Assembly: GCA_017437005.1 (NCBI GenBank)
Contig: JAFSBZ010000035.1
Location: 1 to 64,000, forward strand
Direction of reading: 5' to 3'
Length of the DNA stretch: 64,000 bases
Origin: Clostridia bacterium
GTDB lineage: Bacteria; Bacillota; Clostridia; Oscillospirales; Acutalibacteraceae
In this document: piece by piece, positions 8,701-16,121 of the stretch
How positions within the stretch are numbered: the first letter of the stretch is position 1
Layout of the letters: every line of letters starts with the position of its first letter
Notes under the pieces: model-generated
Database searches by the model: none
What the model saw: the letters and a program-made list of their open reading frames with translations, nothing else
Told to the model about the DNA's origin: nothing
Made by a program: the position numbers and the translations under genes

Positions 8701-9071
8701 GTGATAATCATATGCAGGATACCGAAAGACTTTTTGATAACTATCAGGGCTTTGATGTATGTTTGCCTGCGGGTATGGATACAGAAAACCCGTATGTTTA
8801 TGTTCGAAGCAAAAACGGCGGTGTGTATTATCTTGAAATGGAGACCGAAAAGCCGCTTGGTTGCGCTATGCGAATTGACCACTTGCTTGAAGGACTTTCT
8901 CAAAGGGTTTTAAACTACAAACAACAAATTTATACCACTTGCAAGCAAGAAAAAGAAGCTTTAGCAGATATTGAAAATGGAAATATGTATCAGGATGAAA
9001 TGGAAAAACTTCAAATCGAGCTTGATCAAATTGATAAATGCCTATTAGAAGTTGATAAAAAATCCGCCTAA
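5799..9071 (+). CDS. Large SNF2/superfamily 2-like DNA helicase
   Basis: A 1090-residue helicase-like ATPase. Motif I is DVGTGKT (about 332-338), motif II DEAH (about 491-494), motif III ATGTPMTNS, and the C-terminal lobe shows GSTTKLGVGVNVQERL and the arginine-finger motif QREGRIIR. It should use ATP to translocate on or remodel DNA. The 300-residue N-terminal region contains GAPWVPAEVYALFI, which in related phage and plasmid proteins follows an adenine methyltransferase domain; no methylase motif is seen here, so this is a helicase-only version. The C-terminus is helical. The start ATG 5799 follows GGGAGGTCCAAGT. It heads the helicase, MoxR, VWA, PcfJ gene row. Similar genes are typical of mobile elements. 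Confidence 0.85.
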   Translation: MLEVNESDLYYDDDETNDEINELGQMYGSSSDEILVACLNKLGCVDLVKMSKSSGKSCEELVIDLKGAIFQDPCKFEYDEQWSIEKGWFLRSQYCRGNIRKKLAVARRMNIKFPGRFHNNITTLKKMLPAAITLDEIQHIPLGAPWVPAEVYALFIKKLLDIKTTPLVFYSKELCGWRVKANDKEEADKSIANTDTYGVPREWEWYSKEKPKPYLTALEIFEQLLNAKTVKVYDYVGWDYERILNSEATLVAQEKAKMIIREFDKWVRANLRRSAKLEECYNEAFVGYASSAYDGSFLKFPNLNPNVIFYPHQRNAIARMLLSQENVLFAHDVGTGKTYEMCAGVHEMYRMKLSRKNLVVVPNNVLKATVDAHKYLYPNDKILAVFPKDFTPVYRKEVLEQIRDGDYVAVYMAYSSFDMIVMSKEYWLNKMTVELNSLRNAIANAVHKEEAKMLERKKDALFKKRSKYILEAYDTPWLTFDKLGIETLVVDEAHNYKNIPLDTKADNIVGMHTSGSKKCKEMLEKTKIVKKLVFATGTPMTNSLADLFVLQTYLQPDELKFRGISSFDMWINTFGERETNFEVDIDGEHLRAMTRFSKFHNLTELMSLFSNVCDFHHLDKKQEGLPVFNGYIDICMPKTKAQTEGIAQLAERIDLIRAHKVRRTVDNPLKITTDGRKIALDPRLLDEKYCFYDNEKNKIEYCAENVYKLYCQYPDTCQVIFSDIGTPKSSFNVYDSLKAELIGHGIPEHQIAFVHDATSEAARARLFANINAGLIRVVIGSTTKLGVGVNVQERLVALHHLSVPWRPADMVQREGRIIRCGNTCEEVFIFRYITEGSFDAYSWQLLENKQRFISDFLSGTSAAREADDVADAILSLAEAKALAIGNPLIKKRVETSNKLERVKMAYRNRQKQILSLRAIVDGVPAELERLKRIQKITERDLELYTNSKGVVPNEERQAFGEELLKTLGDNHMQDTERLFDNYQGFDVCLPAGMDTENPYVYVRSKNGGVYYLEMETEKPLGCAMRIDHLLEGLSQRVLNYKQQIYTTCKQEKEALADIENGNMYQDEMEKLQIELDQIDKCLLEVDKKSA

Positions 9072-9078
9072 AAAAATT

Positions 9079-9109
9079 CCCACGATAGACCTTTAATGTC
9101 TATCGTGGG
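9079..9109. repeat. Intergenic 12-bp hairpin
   Basis: CCCACGATAGAC (9079-9090) and GTCTATCGTGGG (9098-9109) form a perfect stem with a 7-base loop between the helicase and MoxR genes. No T-run follows, so it is more likely an mRNA stability or processing element than a terminator. Confidence 0.6.
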
Positions 9110-9135
9110 GTGATGAACTATATGAGGTAAAAGAT

Positions 9136-10242
9136 ATGAAGATGGAAAATCAAAACTTAAATATACCGCAAGTAACCGTACAAGAGGTTGTGGATATATT
9201 ATCTTTACTATATTCTGATGCCATAAAAAAACAAATAAGTTTTAAACGCATTATAACACCGTTTTTATGGGGACCGGCAGGTGTTGGTAAATCTCAGGCG
9301 GTCAGGCAAATAGCACAGGAGATTGAAAAAAGAACAGACAAAAAAGCACAGGTAATCGATGTAAGACTTTTACTGTTTAATCCAATTGACCTTAGAGGAA
9401 TACCTACAATTAATGAAGATAAGACTTTGGCAGTATGGCTTAAACCCCAAATATTTAAAATGGACGAAAATCCTGATACTGTAAATATTTTGTTTTTAGA
9501 TGAGCTTACTGCCGCGCCGCAAAGCCTACAGGCTGCGGCGTATCAGATATGTCTTGATCGCAAAGTGGGTGAGCATCAGTTACCCGACAACTGTATTGTT
9601 ATTGCCGCAGGCAACAGAACTACCGACCAAAGCGTAAGCTATAAAATGCCAAAGGCTCTTTGTAATCGACTTATGCATTTTAACGTTACAACTAACTATA
9701 AGGCTTGGCTCAAGTGGGCAATGACTAACGATATTGATAATCGAATTATTGGATACTTGGCATTTGCCGATAATAAACTATGTGTCGAACCCGAATCCAG
9801 TGATTTGGCATATACCACGCCAAGAAGTTGGGAGCACGTTAATTATTTGCTTAAAACAATCGACACAGATATTGATACAATTCTTCCTCTTATCAGCGGT
9901 TGCGTAGGCATTGATACTGCAATGGAATTTAAAACGTGGGTAAAAACACACAACGACTTGCCCGCGGTAGAGGATGTATTAAAAGGGCGAAATTTTAAAT
10001 ATCCCCGTACAAGTGATGCTTTGCTTGCGTTTGTGTCAAGCTTGGTTTCGGCTATTCATTCTTATAGAGAAGAAATCAGCGTAACAGAACTTGAAAATGC
10101 ATGCAACTATATAAATAAAATTCCAACCGATTTTGCTATGATGTTTTACACCGATTTAAATTCGATAGAAGAAATACGTTTAAAACTGATGAAATGTTCG
10201 GCATCTCAGGAGTGGTATTCTAAAAACAAAAAATTTATATGA
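9136..10242 (+). CDS. MoxR-type AAA+ ATPase
   Basis: A 368-residue AAA+ ATPase of the MoxR/CbbQ group. Walker A is GPAGVGKS (about 46-53), Walker B ILFLDELTAA, and sensor 1 lies in IVIAAGNRTTD, followed by MPKALCNRLMHF where the arginine finger sits. MoxR ATPases work as chaperone-like remodellers, usually with a partner carrying a VWA domain. That partner is encoded immediately downstream, with a start within the stop region of this gene. Start after GAGGTAAAAGAT. Expected cytoplasmic. The pair follows the helicase directly, so the ATPase may act on nucleoprotein complexes, which is inference from context. Confidence 0.88.
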   Translation: MKMENQNLNIPQVTVQEVVDILSLLYSDAIKKQISFKRIITPFLWGPAGVGKSQAVRQIAQEIEKRTDKKAQVIDVRLLLFNPIDLRGIPTINEDKTLAVWLKPQIFKMDENPDTVNILFLDELTAAPQSLQAAAYQICLDRKVGEHQLPDNCIVIAAGNRTTDQSVSYKMPKALCNRLMHFNVTTNYKAWLKWAMTNDIDNRIIGYLAFADNKLCVEPESSDLAYTTPRSWEHVNYLLKTIDTDIDTILPLISGCVGIDTAMEFKTWVKTHNDLPAVEDVLKGRNFKYPRTSDALLAFVSSLVSAIHSYREEISVTELENACNYINKIPTDFAMMFYTDLNSIEEIRLKLMKCSASQEWYSKNKKFI

Positions 10243-10250
10243 GGTGCGCA

Positions 10251-11414
10251 ATGGATGAAAAAACACTTTATAAAAAACTTTATTTTGCAAGGGCAAGCAT
10301 TTTAAATCGTTATCCATTCTTTGGAAGGCTCTTGTTTAGGGTGAAGTTTGGTTTTGCACAATGCACAACGGCTTTTACCGATATGCGCCGTATAGTTTTT
10401 GACCCACTGTTTGCGGAAAAACTTAACGCAGAAGAAATTATGTATGTAATGATACATGAATTGTTACACTGCGCCTTAAAGCATTGCACCAGAGGATTTA
10501 GTAAACAAAAGTTTATATATAACGTCGCTTGTGATATTGTTGTAAATTCGACCATACTCGAAATGTATAGTGTTGATGATATAGTAATTGACGGCGAGTC
10601 TATGATGCATCTTGCACCCGACGGTAAAGAGGGTAGGATATATTCCGCCGAGGAAGTTTATTCAATGCTGATGAAATTGACACCAAAGGAATTTATGAAT
10701 CTTTATGGCGATGGCAACGTTTTAGATAACCATAATTTTTGGGATGAGCTTGACGATACAACGCTTGAAGATTTATGGAACAATCACGTACAAGAGGTGG
10801 TTAAATCTTGTGGCGTAGGTACCGGTATACCCAATTTTTTAGCAAGATATCTTAAAGAGGTTGACCATAATCCGCGTACCAACTGGCGCCAAATTTTACA
10901 CGATTTTATACAGTTTGATAGAAGTGACTATGATTTTTCACAACCCGACAAGCGATATTCGTCAGAATTTATTTTGCCATCGTTTTGTGAAAATATCGAA
11001 GGCAGTAAGGTAGAAAAATTATGGTTTTTGGTTGATACAAGCGGCTCTGTATCTGACGATGCATTATCGGTTGCGTATGAAGAAATAAAGTGTGCTACCG
11101 AGCAAATTGGGAATTTAAGCGGTATGCTCTCGTTTTTTGATTATACTGTTTCCGAACCGCAGGAGTTTGAAAGTTTTGAAGATATTTTATCGATTAAAGC
11201 AATCGGTGGCGGCGGCACAAACTTTGCTGCGATTTTTAAAAAGCTTAAAGAATATGACGAGCAGGGTGATTTACCAAACGCAATAATTATTATAACCGAT
11301 GGTTATGATAAATTTCCTAAAGAAGAAGCCGCGCTTGGTGTTCCTGTAATCTGGATTATTGTAGACAGCGATGTTATACCACCGTGGGGAGCATATGCGT
11401 ATATAAGTACGTAA
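10251..11414 (+). CDS. VWA-like protein with putative metallopeptidase domain (DUF2201 type)
   Basis: A 387-residue two-domain protein. The N-terminal half carries MIHELLHCALKH, an HExxH zinc motif typical of the putative metallopeptidase domain found before VWA-like domains. The C-terminal part has the MIDAS motif VDTSGSVS, the later GGGTNF threonine and IIITDGYD, so a metal-binding von Willebrand A fold. It is the expected partner of the MoxR ATPase whose stop it nearly overlaps. The start was set at ATG 10251, four bases after GAGGTG; an ATG at 10239 that overlaps the upstream stop lacks a site. It probably senses or presents a substrate to the ATPase. Peptidase activity is untested. Confidence 0.85.
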   Translation: MDEKTLYKKLYFARASILNRYPFFGRLLFRVKFGFAQCTTAFTDMRRIVFDPLFAEKLNAEEIMYVMIHELLHCALKHCTRGFSKQKFIYNVACDIVVNSTILEMYSVDDIVIDGESMMHLAPDGKEGRIYSAEEVYSMLMKLTPKEFMNLYGDGNVLDNHNFWDELDDTTLEDLWNNHVQEVVKSCGVGTGIPNFLARYLKEVDHNPRTNWRQILHDFIQFDRSDYDFSQPDKRYSSEFILPSFCENIEGSKVEKLWFLVDTSGSVSDDALSVAYEEIKCATEQIGNLSGMLSFFDYTVSEPQEFESFEDILSIKAIGGGGTNFAAIFKKLKEYDEQGDLPNAIIIITDGYDKFPKEEAALGVPVIWIIVDSDVIPPWGAYAYIST

Positions 11415-11441
11415 AATTATTATATGTAAAGGAGTATATAA

Positions 11442-13115
11442 ATGAAAACTGTTCAATTGAACATACATCTTGGATATCAGATAAACGAGCGTAGATTACG
11501 TCAGTCTTTTGAACAGACACGTGATTTATTACTCACAAAAAAACGAAGAAAATATACGCGAGTATGCTGGCTTGAAGACGGCGCTGAGCTTACGAGTAAT
11601 TATATAGAATGTCCGCATTGCGGTCATAGAGTATACGCTTACGCCAGAGATCTAAATAAAGCCTTTAATAAACAGCTACCAACGGATTGTTCAATCAACA
11701 AAAGGGCAATTCTTGATTGGACAACTCCACAAATGGCGTTTTTTGAAAGAAACGTCAGAGAATTAGAGCTTAACCGCATTATGCGCATTAATTCTGATGT
11801 TACCTGTCCAAAATGTAAAAACACAATACAATTTTCCAACAAGACAAGACGCGTGGAGATTATACGTCATCGACACAAAATAGGTGTTCGCGTAGAAATT
11901 TTAGATATAAAAGAGCTTTTTTCACTACCGTGCGTATCGCTACAAGAAATAACTGTAAAATTTCCACTTTTTGAGGTAGCCTACTTTAACTTTAAAAACG
12001 GTCACTCCTACCTAAGACTTGAAAACAGCGAGGGCGAATGTTTGGCTGTAAAGGACTTTACGTTTGATAAATACAAGTGGACCGATGGAGCAGTTTATGA
12101 TGTGATAGCGAAAAATAAGTATGTGAAACGCGCCGTAAAAAACGCTTTTGAGGATGAGTGGGGAGGTAATATTCCGTTTTTTTCTTCAGAAATTGGTGTT
12201 AACGAATTGCGAATGCTAACGATGTTTGTTGGATATAACCGATCATTTTATTCTTGTATTCCTTTTGGCGCAGGCACCTATGAAATTGACGAAAGCTTTA
12301 GAGCTTATGCCAAAAAAATGCGTTATGCGCGCAATGTGATATCGCTATATAAAAATTCAGAGTTGCCTAAAATGAAATCTGTTAAGAAGTTGTTTTTTGA
12401 AAATCCTGGATTGTTTTTTTACATTGATGAAAGTCAGCGCTTATGGCAAATTTTTAAAAACCCTGACTATTTTGTCGATTTGTTAAGCGAAAATGAGATT
12501 TATCGACTTCTTTCTGATCTTCATATAAGACCGCGTATGTTTGATTTTTTAGAGGATTATGCTGCCACAGGTAATATAAATAATCTTTTAAAATTTCTTA
12601 ATCTGCATTGGCGTACTATACGTAAATACGCTATTAATTACTGCAGTATGTCGGAGTTTATGCGCAAAGAAGAGCGCAATAAGTGGAAAAAGCACGAATT
12701 TGACGGTACGGTTGGTAAACTGCCGGATTTTGCCATTCCTATGCACGATACAGGAGAAAGAATACGCAACTGCACAATTGATGAGTTTGAATTTTCCTGG
12801 TTGACAACAAGTGTTGATTATAAAGAGGCGGGTAAAGCGCTTAACAATTGCTTGATTGACTGGAATGTGAATGATCATCCCGTAGTATGTGTACGCCGAA
12901 ACGGAAAAATCATTGCGGCGCTTGAAATAAGAAGGGATTTTGTTTTTCAGGCATATACTTCCAACAACGAGAGCTTGTCAAAAATACCGGGCTTGGTTGA
13001 AGCCTATGTAAAATGGCACGAAAAAAACAATTTATCTCAGCAATATTTACCCGATGACGATGATTATTACGAACCGATTGACGAACTTGATGATGACTTG
13101 ACTCTGGCGTTTTAA
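11442..13115 (+). CDS. PcfJ-like protein
   Basis: A 557-residue protein resembling PcfJ of conjugative plasmid pCF10. Two zinc-ribbon pairs lie in the N-terminal 130 residues (CPHCGHR and CPKCKNT). The C-terminal 130 residues match the PcfJ pattern: an EAGKALNNCLIDW block, then VVCVRRNGKIIAALEIR, then FQAYTSNNESLS. PcfJ-like genes are common in conjugative elements and phages of Firmicutes, with no established biochemical role. The tail is acidic (YLPDDDDYYEPIDELDDD). It follows the VWA gene by 27 bases with the site AAAGGAGTATATAA. Together these four large genes look like one module. Confidence 0.75.
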   Translation: MKTVQLNIHLGYQINERRLRQSFEQTRDLLLTKKRRKYTRVCWLEDGAELTSNYIECPHCGHRVYAYARDLNKAFNKQLPTDCSINKRAILDWTTPQMAFFERNVRELELNRIMRINSDVTCPKCKNTIQFSNKTRRVEIIRHRHKIGVRVEILDIKELFSLPCVSLQEITVKFPLFEVAYFNFKNGHSYLRLENSEGECLAVKDFTFDKYKWTDGAVYDVIAKNKYVKRAVKNAFEDEWGGNIPFFSSEIGVNELRMLTMFVGYNRSFYSCIPFGAGTYEIDESFRAYAKKMRYARNVISLYKNSELPKMKSVKKLFFENPGLFFYIDESQRLWQIFKNPDYFVDLLSENEIYRLLSDLHIRPRMFDFLEDYAATGNINNLLKFLNLHWRTIRKYAINYCSMSEFMRKEERNKWKKHEFDGTVGKLPDFAIPMHDTGERIRNCTIDEFEFSWLTTSVDYKEAGKALNNCLIDWNVNDHPVVCVRRNGKIIAALEIRRDFVFQAYTSNNESLSKIPGLVEAYVKWHEKNNLSQQYLPDDDDYYEPIDELDDDLTLAF

Positions 13116-13141
13116 CTTATTTTTGAACAGGGGATGATAAA

Positions 13142-13726
13142 ATGCTTCAAACCGAAAAAGAAAAATTGTTTAACTATGATGAAGAATACTTAAGTATAGC
13201 AATTACCGAAAACGGAGAAAGCTATGGTAGATATCCTATTCCGTGGGACAGTACTTCAAACGCATATAATATGAAGTTGCCTAACGTATATATTTCTAAA
13301 GACGATTTGCACAACGACGAAATAATGCAAAAAATATGCAGTTTTAAGGTGAATGGATGTTATATTTTTTGTGAATTGGATAATTATGACTTTTTAAATC
13401 GTTTTGTTGATATGTACGATCTTAATATATACAGCGCGCATAATCTTAAGGACATATCCTTTTTAAAAAGCTTTTGTAATTGCCGTTTGATGTTTATATC
13501 ACGTGCACATCTTAAAGATATAGATCTTGTGGTAAGCAATACGCAAAGCACTATTGCTTACCCCAGAAATGTTGCTTTATATAATTGTGTTGTTGACGAT
13601 ATAAGCAAACTTAAAGAGTCTAATTGCTATTTTCACGAATTTATAATTTCTAATCCCAAAAGTCGCAACGAACGATTGCGTTGGGACGGTATAAATAATT
13701 TAAAATATTATGAATTTAAAGAGTGA
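13142..13726 (+). CDS. Hypothetical protein, 194 residues
   Basis: A 194-residue soluble protein of unknown function. It starts at ATG after GGGGATGATAAA. No signal peptide, membrane span or catalytic motif is visible. The central part has a loose repeat of hydrophobic, Asn and Cys positions (NIYSAHNLKDISFLKSF, then SRAHLKDIDLVV and ALYNCVVDDISKLK) that resembles an irregular leucine-rich or beta-helix arrangement. Its stop overlaps the possible GTG start of the following peptidase gene, so the two are translationally coupled. It could be an accessory or immunity-like factor of the island, but nothing in the sequence proves this. Confidence 0.6.
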   Translation: MLQTEKEKLFNYDEEYLSIAITENGESYGRYPIPWDSTSNAYNMKLPNVYISKDDLHNDEIMQKICSFKVNGCYIFCELDNYDFLNRFVDMYDLNIYSAHNLKDISFLKSFCNCRLMFISRAHLKDIDLVVSNTQSTIAYPRNVALYNCVVDDISKLKESNCYFHEFIISNPKSRNERLRWDGINNLKYYEFKE

Positions 13727-13731
13727 TTAAA

Positions 13732-14337
13732 ATGTGCGCAAAAATGCTTTTTGCATCATATGGATTTGAAAGTCCAATAATGCAAGAAAAATTTTTAAAG
13801 GAAATTATTAAAGACGAGCTTTATAACAAATCTTGTTTGGTTTTGCCCTATGCTGCTCCCAATGCAGAAAAAGCCTTTGATGCAGAAAGACGGGATCTTG
13901 TTGCGTTTGGGTTTAGTGAATCTAAAATAAAGTTGGTGAGGTGTAAAGACGATATTTTAAATACAAATCCTGATTACATATATGTACCTGGTGGTAACAC
14001 ATTCAAGCTGTTAAAATATCTTAAAGATAACGTGCTTATTGATTGTATTGTCGATTGTGTTAAAAACAAGCATACGGTTTACATTGGTATATCGGCAGGC
14101 GCTGACATCGCCTGTGAAAACATAGAATACGTTGTGCAGTTAGAGGATAATAATGTAATAAATGACAATTTTGATGCGCTTGGCTTAATACCTGTTGCAT
14201 TGCTTTGCCATTATGATTATTATTCTTACGCCAAGTTAAAGGCTTGCGAACAAAAAAGCAACAAAAGCATCATAACAATAAACAACGATCAGCTTTTAGT
14301 CTATGAAAATAAAAATTGGAGATATGTAGGTGAATAA
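13732..14337 (+). CDS. Peptidase S51-like protein (dipeptidase E family)
   Basis: A 202-residue protein of the S51 family, related to dipeptidase E (PepE) and cyanophycinase. The nucleophile elbow is GISAGADIA with the catalytic Ser, preceded by the family block YVPGGNTFKLLKYL. The fold is class I glutamine amidotransferase-like. PepE-type enzymes cleave Asp-X dipeptides, but some homologues have other roles, so the substrate is uncertain. The start is ATG 13732; a GTG at 13723 overlapping the previous stop is an alternative that adds three residues. It is followed after two bases by a metallophosphoesterase gene, indicating one operon. Confidence 0.78.
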   Translation: MCAKMLFASYGFESPIMQEKFLKEIIKDELYNKSCLVLPYAAPNAEKAFDAERRDLVAFGFSESKIKLVRCKDDILNTNPDYIYVPGGNTFKLLKYLKDNVLIDCIVDCVKNKHTVYIGISAGADIACENIEYVVQLEDNNVINDNFDALGLIPVALLCHYDYYSYAKLKACEQKSNKSIITINNDQLLVYENKNWRYVGE

Positions 14338-14339
14338 AA

Positions 14340-15026
14340 ATGATATATATTACAGGTGATACACACGGCGACCGTGCGAGATTTGTTGAAAACAATATGG
14401 GTGATAACGAATGGACAAGCGATGATTATTTAATCGTGTGTGGCGATTTCACATATGTTTTTCGTAACAATGATTCTGAAAAAGAATTCTTAGATTATCT
14501 CGAAAAAGAAAAACCATATACCATCTGTTTCTGTGACGGTAATCATGAAAATTTTCCTGCCATTTTTTCATATCCTGAAGAAGAATGGAATGGCGGTCGA
14601 ATTCATCGTATCAGAAAAAACATTTTTCACCTTATGCGCGGTCAAATTTTTGAAATTGAAGGCAAAAAAGTATTTACATTTGGCGGAGCCTACAGTATGG
14701 ATCGCTATAAGAGAAAGCTTGGAATCTCCTATTGGAACGAGGAACTTCCAAGTGACACCGAGTATAAGGAAACGGTAAAAAATCTTAAAGAACACGACAA
14801 TAAAGTTGATATTATAATCACGCACACGGCGCCAAGAGAAATCATACGTAGAATGGGTTATTATCCAGATGTGCACGATATGGAGTTAACAGGTTTTTTG
14901 GAATGGATTATGTATGAAGTGAATTTTCAAAACTGGTATTTTGGCCACTGGCATACAGATGATGTTTTTAATAATAAGCGCGGTATGTTTACGGCGGTGC
15001 TTTTTAACGTGCATAAAGTAGAATAG
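14340..15026 (+). CDS. Calcineurin-like metallophosphoesterase
   Basis: A 228-residue phosphoesterase with all metal-binding blocks: GDTHGD (about 5-10), CGDFTYVF, DGNHENFP, IITHTAP and FGHWHTD. It differs from the island's PPP-type enzyme at 4143, which carries GDxxDRG. It is expected to hydrolyse phosphodiesters or monoesters in the cytoplasm; the substrate is not readable. It begins two bases after the peptidase stop, so translational coupling is likely, and is the last gene of the island before a terminator at 15068. GGTGAATAAAA serves as ribosome binding site. Confidence 0.85.
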   Translation: MIYITGDTHGDRARFVENNMGDNEWTSDDYLIVCGDFTYVFRNNDSEKEFLDYLEKEKPYTICFCDGNHENFPAIFSYPEEEWNGGRIHRIRKNIFHLMRGQIFEIEGKKVFTFGGAYSMDRYKRKLGISYWNEELPSDTEYKETVKNLKEHDNKVDIIITHTAPREIIRRMGYYPDVHDMELTGFLEWIMYEVNFQNWYFGHWHTDDVFNNKRGMFTAVLFNVHKVE

Positions 15027-15067
15027 GACAAATACAATCTAAAAAGACGATTGCATTTCCTTTATAC

Positions 15068-15103
15068 AAAAAAAGAACCAACCTTATCGGTCAGTTCTTT
15101 TTT
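15068..15103. terminator. Bidirectional terminator
   Basis: AAAAAAGAAC...GTTCTTTTTT with inner ACC/GGT pairing. It can end both the + strand island operon and the - strand tRNA-Leu. Confidence 0.85.
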
Positions 15104-15104
15104 C

Positions 15105-15188
15105 TGGTGCGAGTGATGGGACTTGAACCCATACGTCGTGGACACACGCCCCTCAAACGTGCCTGTCTGCCTATTCCAGCACACTCGC
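15105..15188 (-). tRNA. tRNA-Leu(GAG)
   Basis: Minus-strand class II tRNA with acceptor GCGAGTG/CACTCGC, encoded CCA (15105-15107), a variable arm, and anticodon stem CACGT/GCGTG around TTGAGGG, giving anticodon GAG. It reads CUC, the codon read here as the specifier of the T-box at 20050-20347. It lies downstream of that T-box operon, on the same strand, after a terminator. Confidence 0.95.
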
Positions 15189-15258
15189 GTATTTTATTGC
15201 GCCCGATTATTATAGCACTAACAATCGGCTTTGTCAACAATTATTTTTAAAAATTTTC

Positions 15259-15296
15259 AATAAATATAGGCAAGGATTTTCTTGCCTATATTTATT
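15259..15296 (-). terminator. Terminator of the leucine T-box operon
   Basis: A 16-bp perfect stem, AATAAATATAGGCAAG (15259-15274) with CTTGCCTATATTTATT (15281-15296), directly after the amidohydrolase stop. Confidence 0.85.
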
Positions 15297-15305
15297 GTTA
15301 GTTTA

Positions 15306-16115
15306 TTATTTGATACCGTAAAGATTTAATACGTTTTCGCTAAGTATCATACGTTTTTCATCATCGGTAAGGGGTAAAGCCATAAAACGCTCAAGCTCAA
15401 TATCAGGAGAAAAAACGGGGAAGTCAGAGCCGAATAAAACTTTATCTACACCATAAGCGCGTATAATTTCTGTAGCACGGTCTATTGGTAGTTCGTAAAG
15501 GCTTGACGAAGAGTCAACATAAAAGTTTTTATAGTCCGATAGCTTTTCTACCGCTTCGTCCCAAACCGACCAACCGCCCAAATGCGCGCCAATTACCGTT
15601 AAATTTTTAAATGTATTAAGTACGGGAATTAGTCTATCAGGATTTGAATAATCAAAACGATGGTCGCCTGTGTGCATTAAAATGGGTAGGTTTTCTTTTT
15701 CGCATAGCTCGTATATCTTAAAGCAAAGCGGATCGTCAATCCTAAATTTTTGAATATCAGCGTGTAGCTTTACTCCGTGAAGACCAAGCTGTTTTATGTG
15801 TGCGAGATCACCTTTTAAATCATCGCTTTCGGGGTGCATTGTACCAAGACCTATGAGTTTATCAGGAAATAGGGAAACCTCTTTTGAAATGAATTCGTTA
15901 ATGCTTTTAACCTGATGCGGTGTAGTTGCTACCGATTGCACAACAAAGCGATCAATACCCACTTTTTCGCCAAGAGCGAGCAAGGAATTTACTGTGCCGT
16001 CACCAAGCGCTGTCATATCGTAAAACCTACCTGTGCTTTCTACGGCAGGTTTTGCAATTTTTGTAGGATATATATGACAGTGTGAGTCGATAACGGTAAA
16101 TTTGTTATCTACCAT
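15306..16115 (-). CDS. Amidohydrolase_2 family metal-dependent hydrolase or decarboxylase
   Basis: A 269-residue TIM-barrel protein of the amidohydrolase 2 family (COG2159). Metal-binding elements seen are DSHCHIYP at the N-terminus, GVKLHADIQ, LMHTGDH, VIGAHLGGW and FGSDFPVFSP near the C-terminus. Members include ACMSD-type decarboxylases and hydrolases; the substrate cannot be inferred. Good site GAGGAGTAATACAAA before the start. Third gene of the leucine T-box operon, six bases after the synthetase fusion gene. Its place suggests a role in a carboxylic acid or acyl path related to leucine, which is inference. Confidence 0.82.
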   Translation of the reverse strand: MVDNKFTVIDSHCHIYPTKIAKPAVESTGRFYDMTALGDGTVNSLLALGEKVGIDRFVVQSVATTPHQVKSINEFISKEVSLFPDKLIGLGTMHPESDDLKGDLAHIKQLGLHGVKLHADIQKFRIDDPLCFKIYELCEKENLPILMHTGDHRFDYSNPDRLIPVLNTFKNLTVIGAHLGGWSVWDEAVEKLSDYKNFYVDSSSSLYELPIDRATEIIRAYGVDKVLFGSDFPVFSPDIELERFMALPLTDDEKRMILSENVLNLYGIK

Positions 16116-16121
16116 TTTGTA

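Noticed and set aside
9079..9109. Terminator between helicase and MoxR genes
   Set aside because: Perfect stem but followed by GTGATGAAC, without a T-run.
13142..13726. Immunity protein or restriction factor
   Set aside because: No motif supports it; left as hypothetical.
1648..15188. Attachment sites at the tRNA genes
   Set aside because: I looked for copies of the tRNA-Cys or tRNA-Leu 3' ends at the other border and found only a CCAGAAAAAA-type similarity that is too short. No integrase is present.
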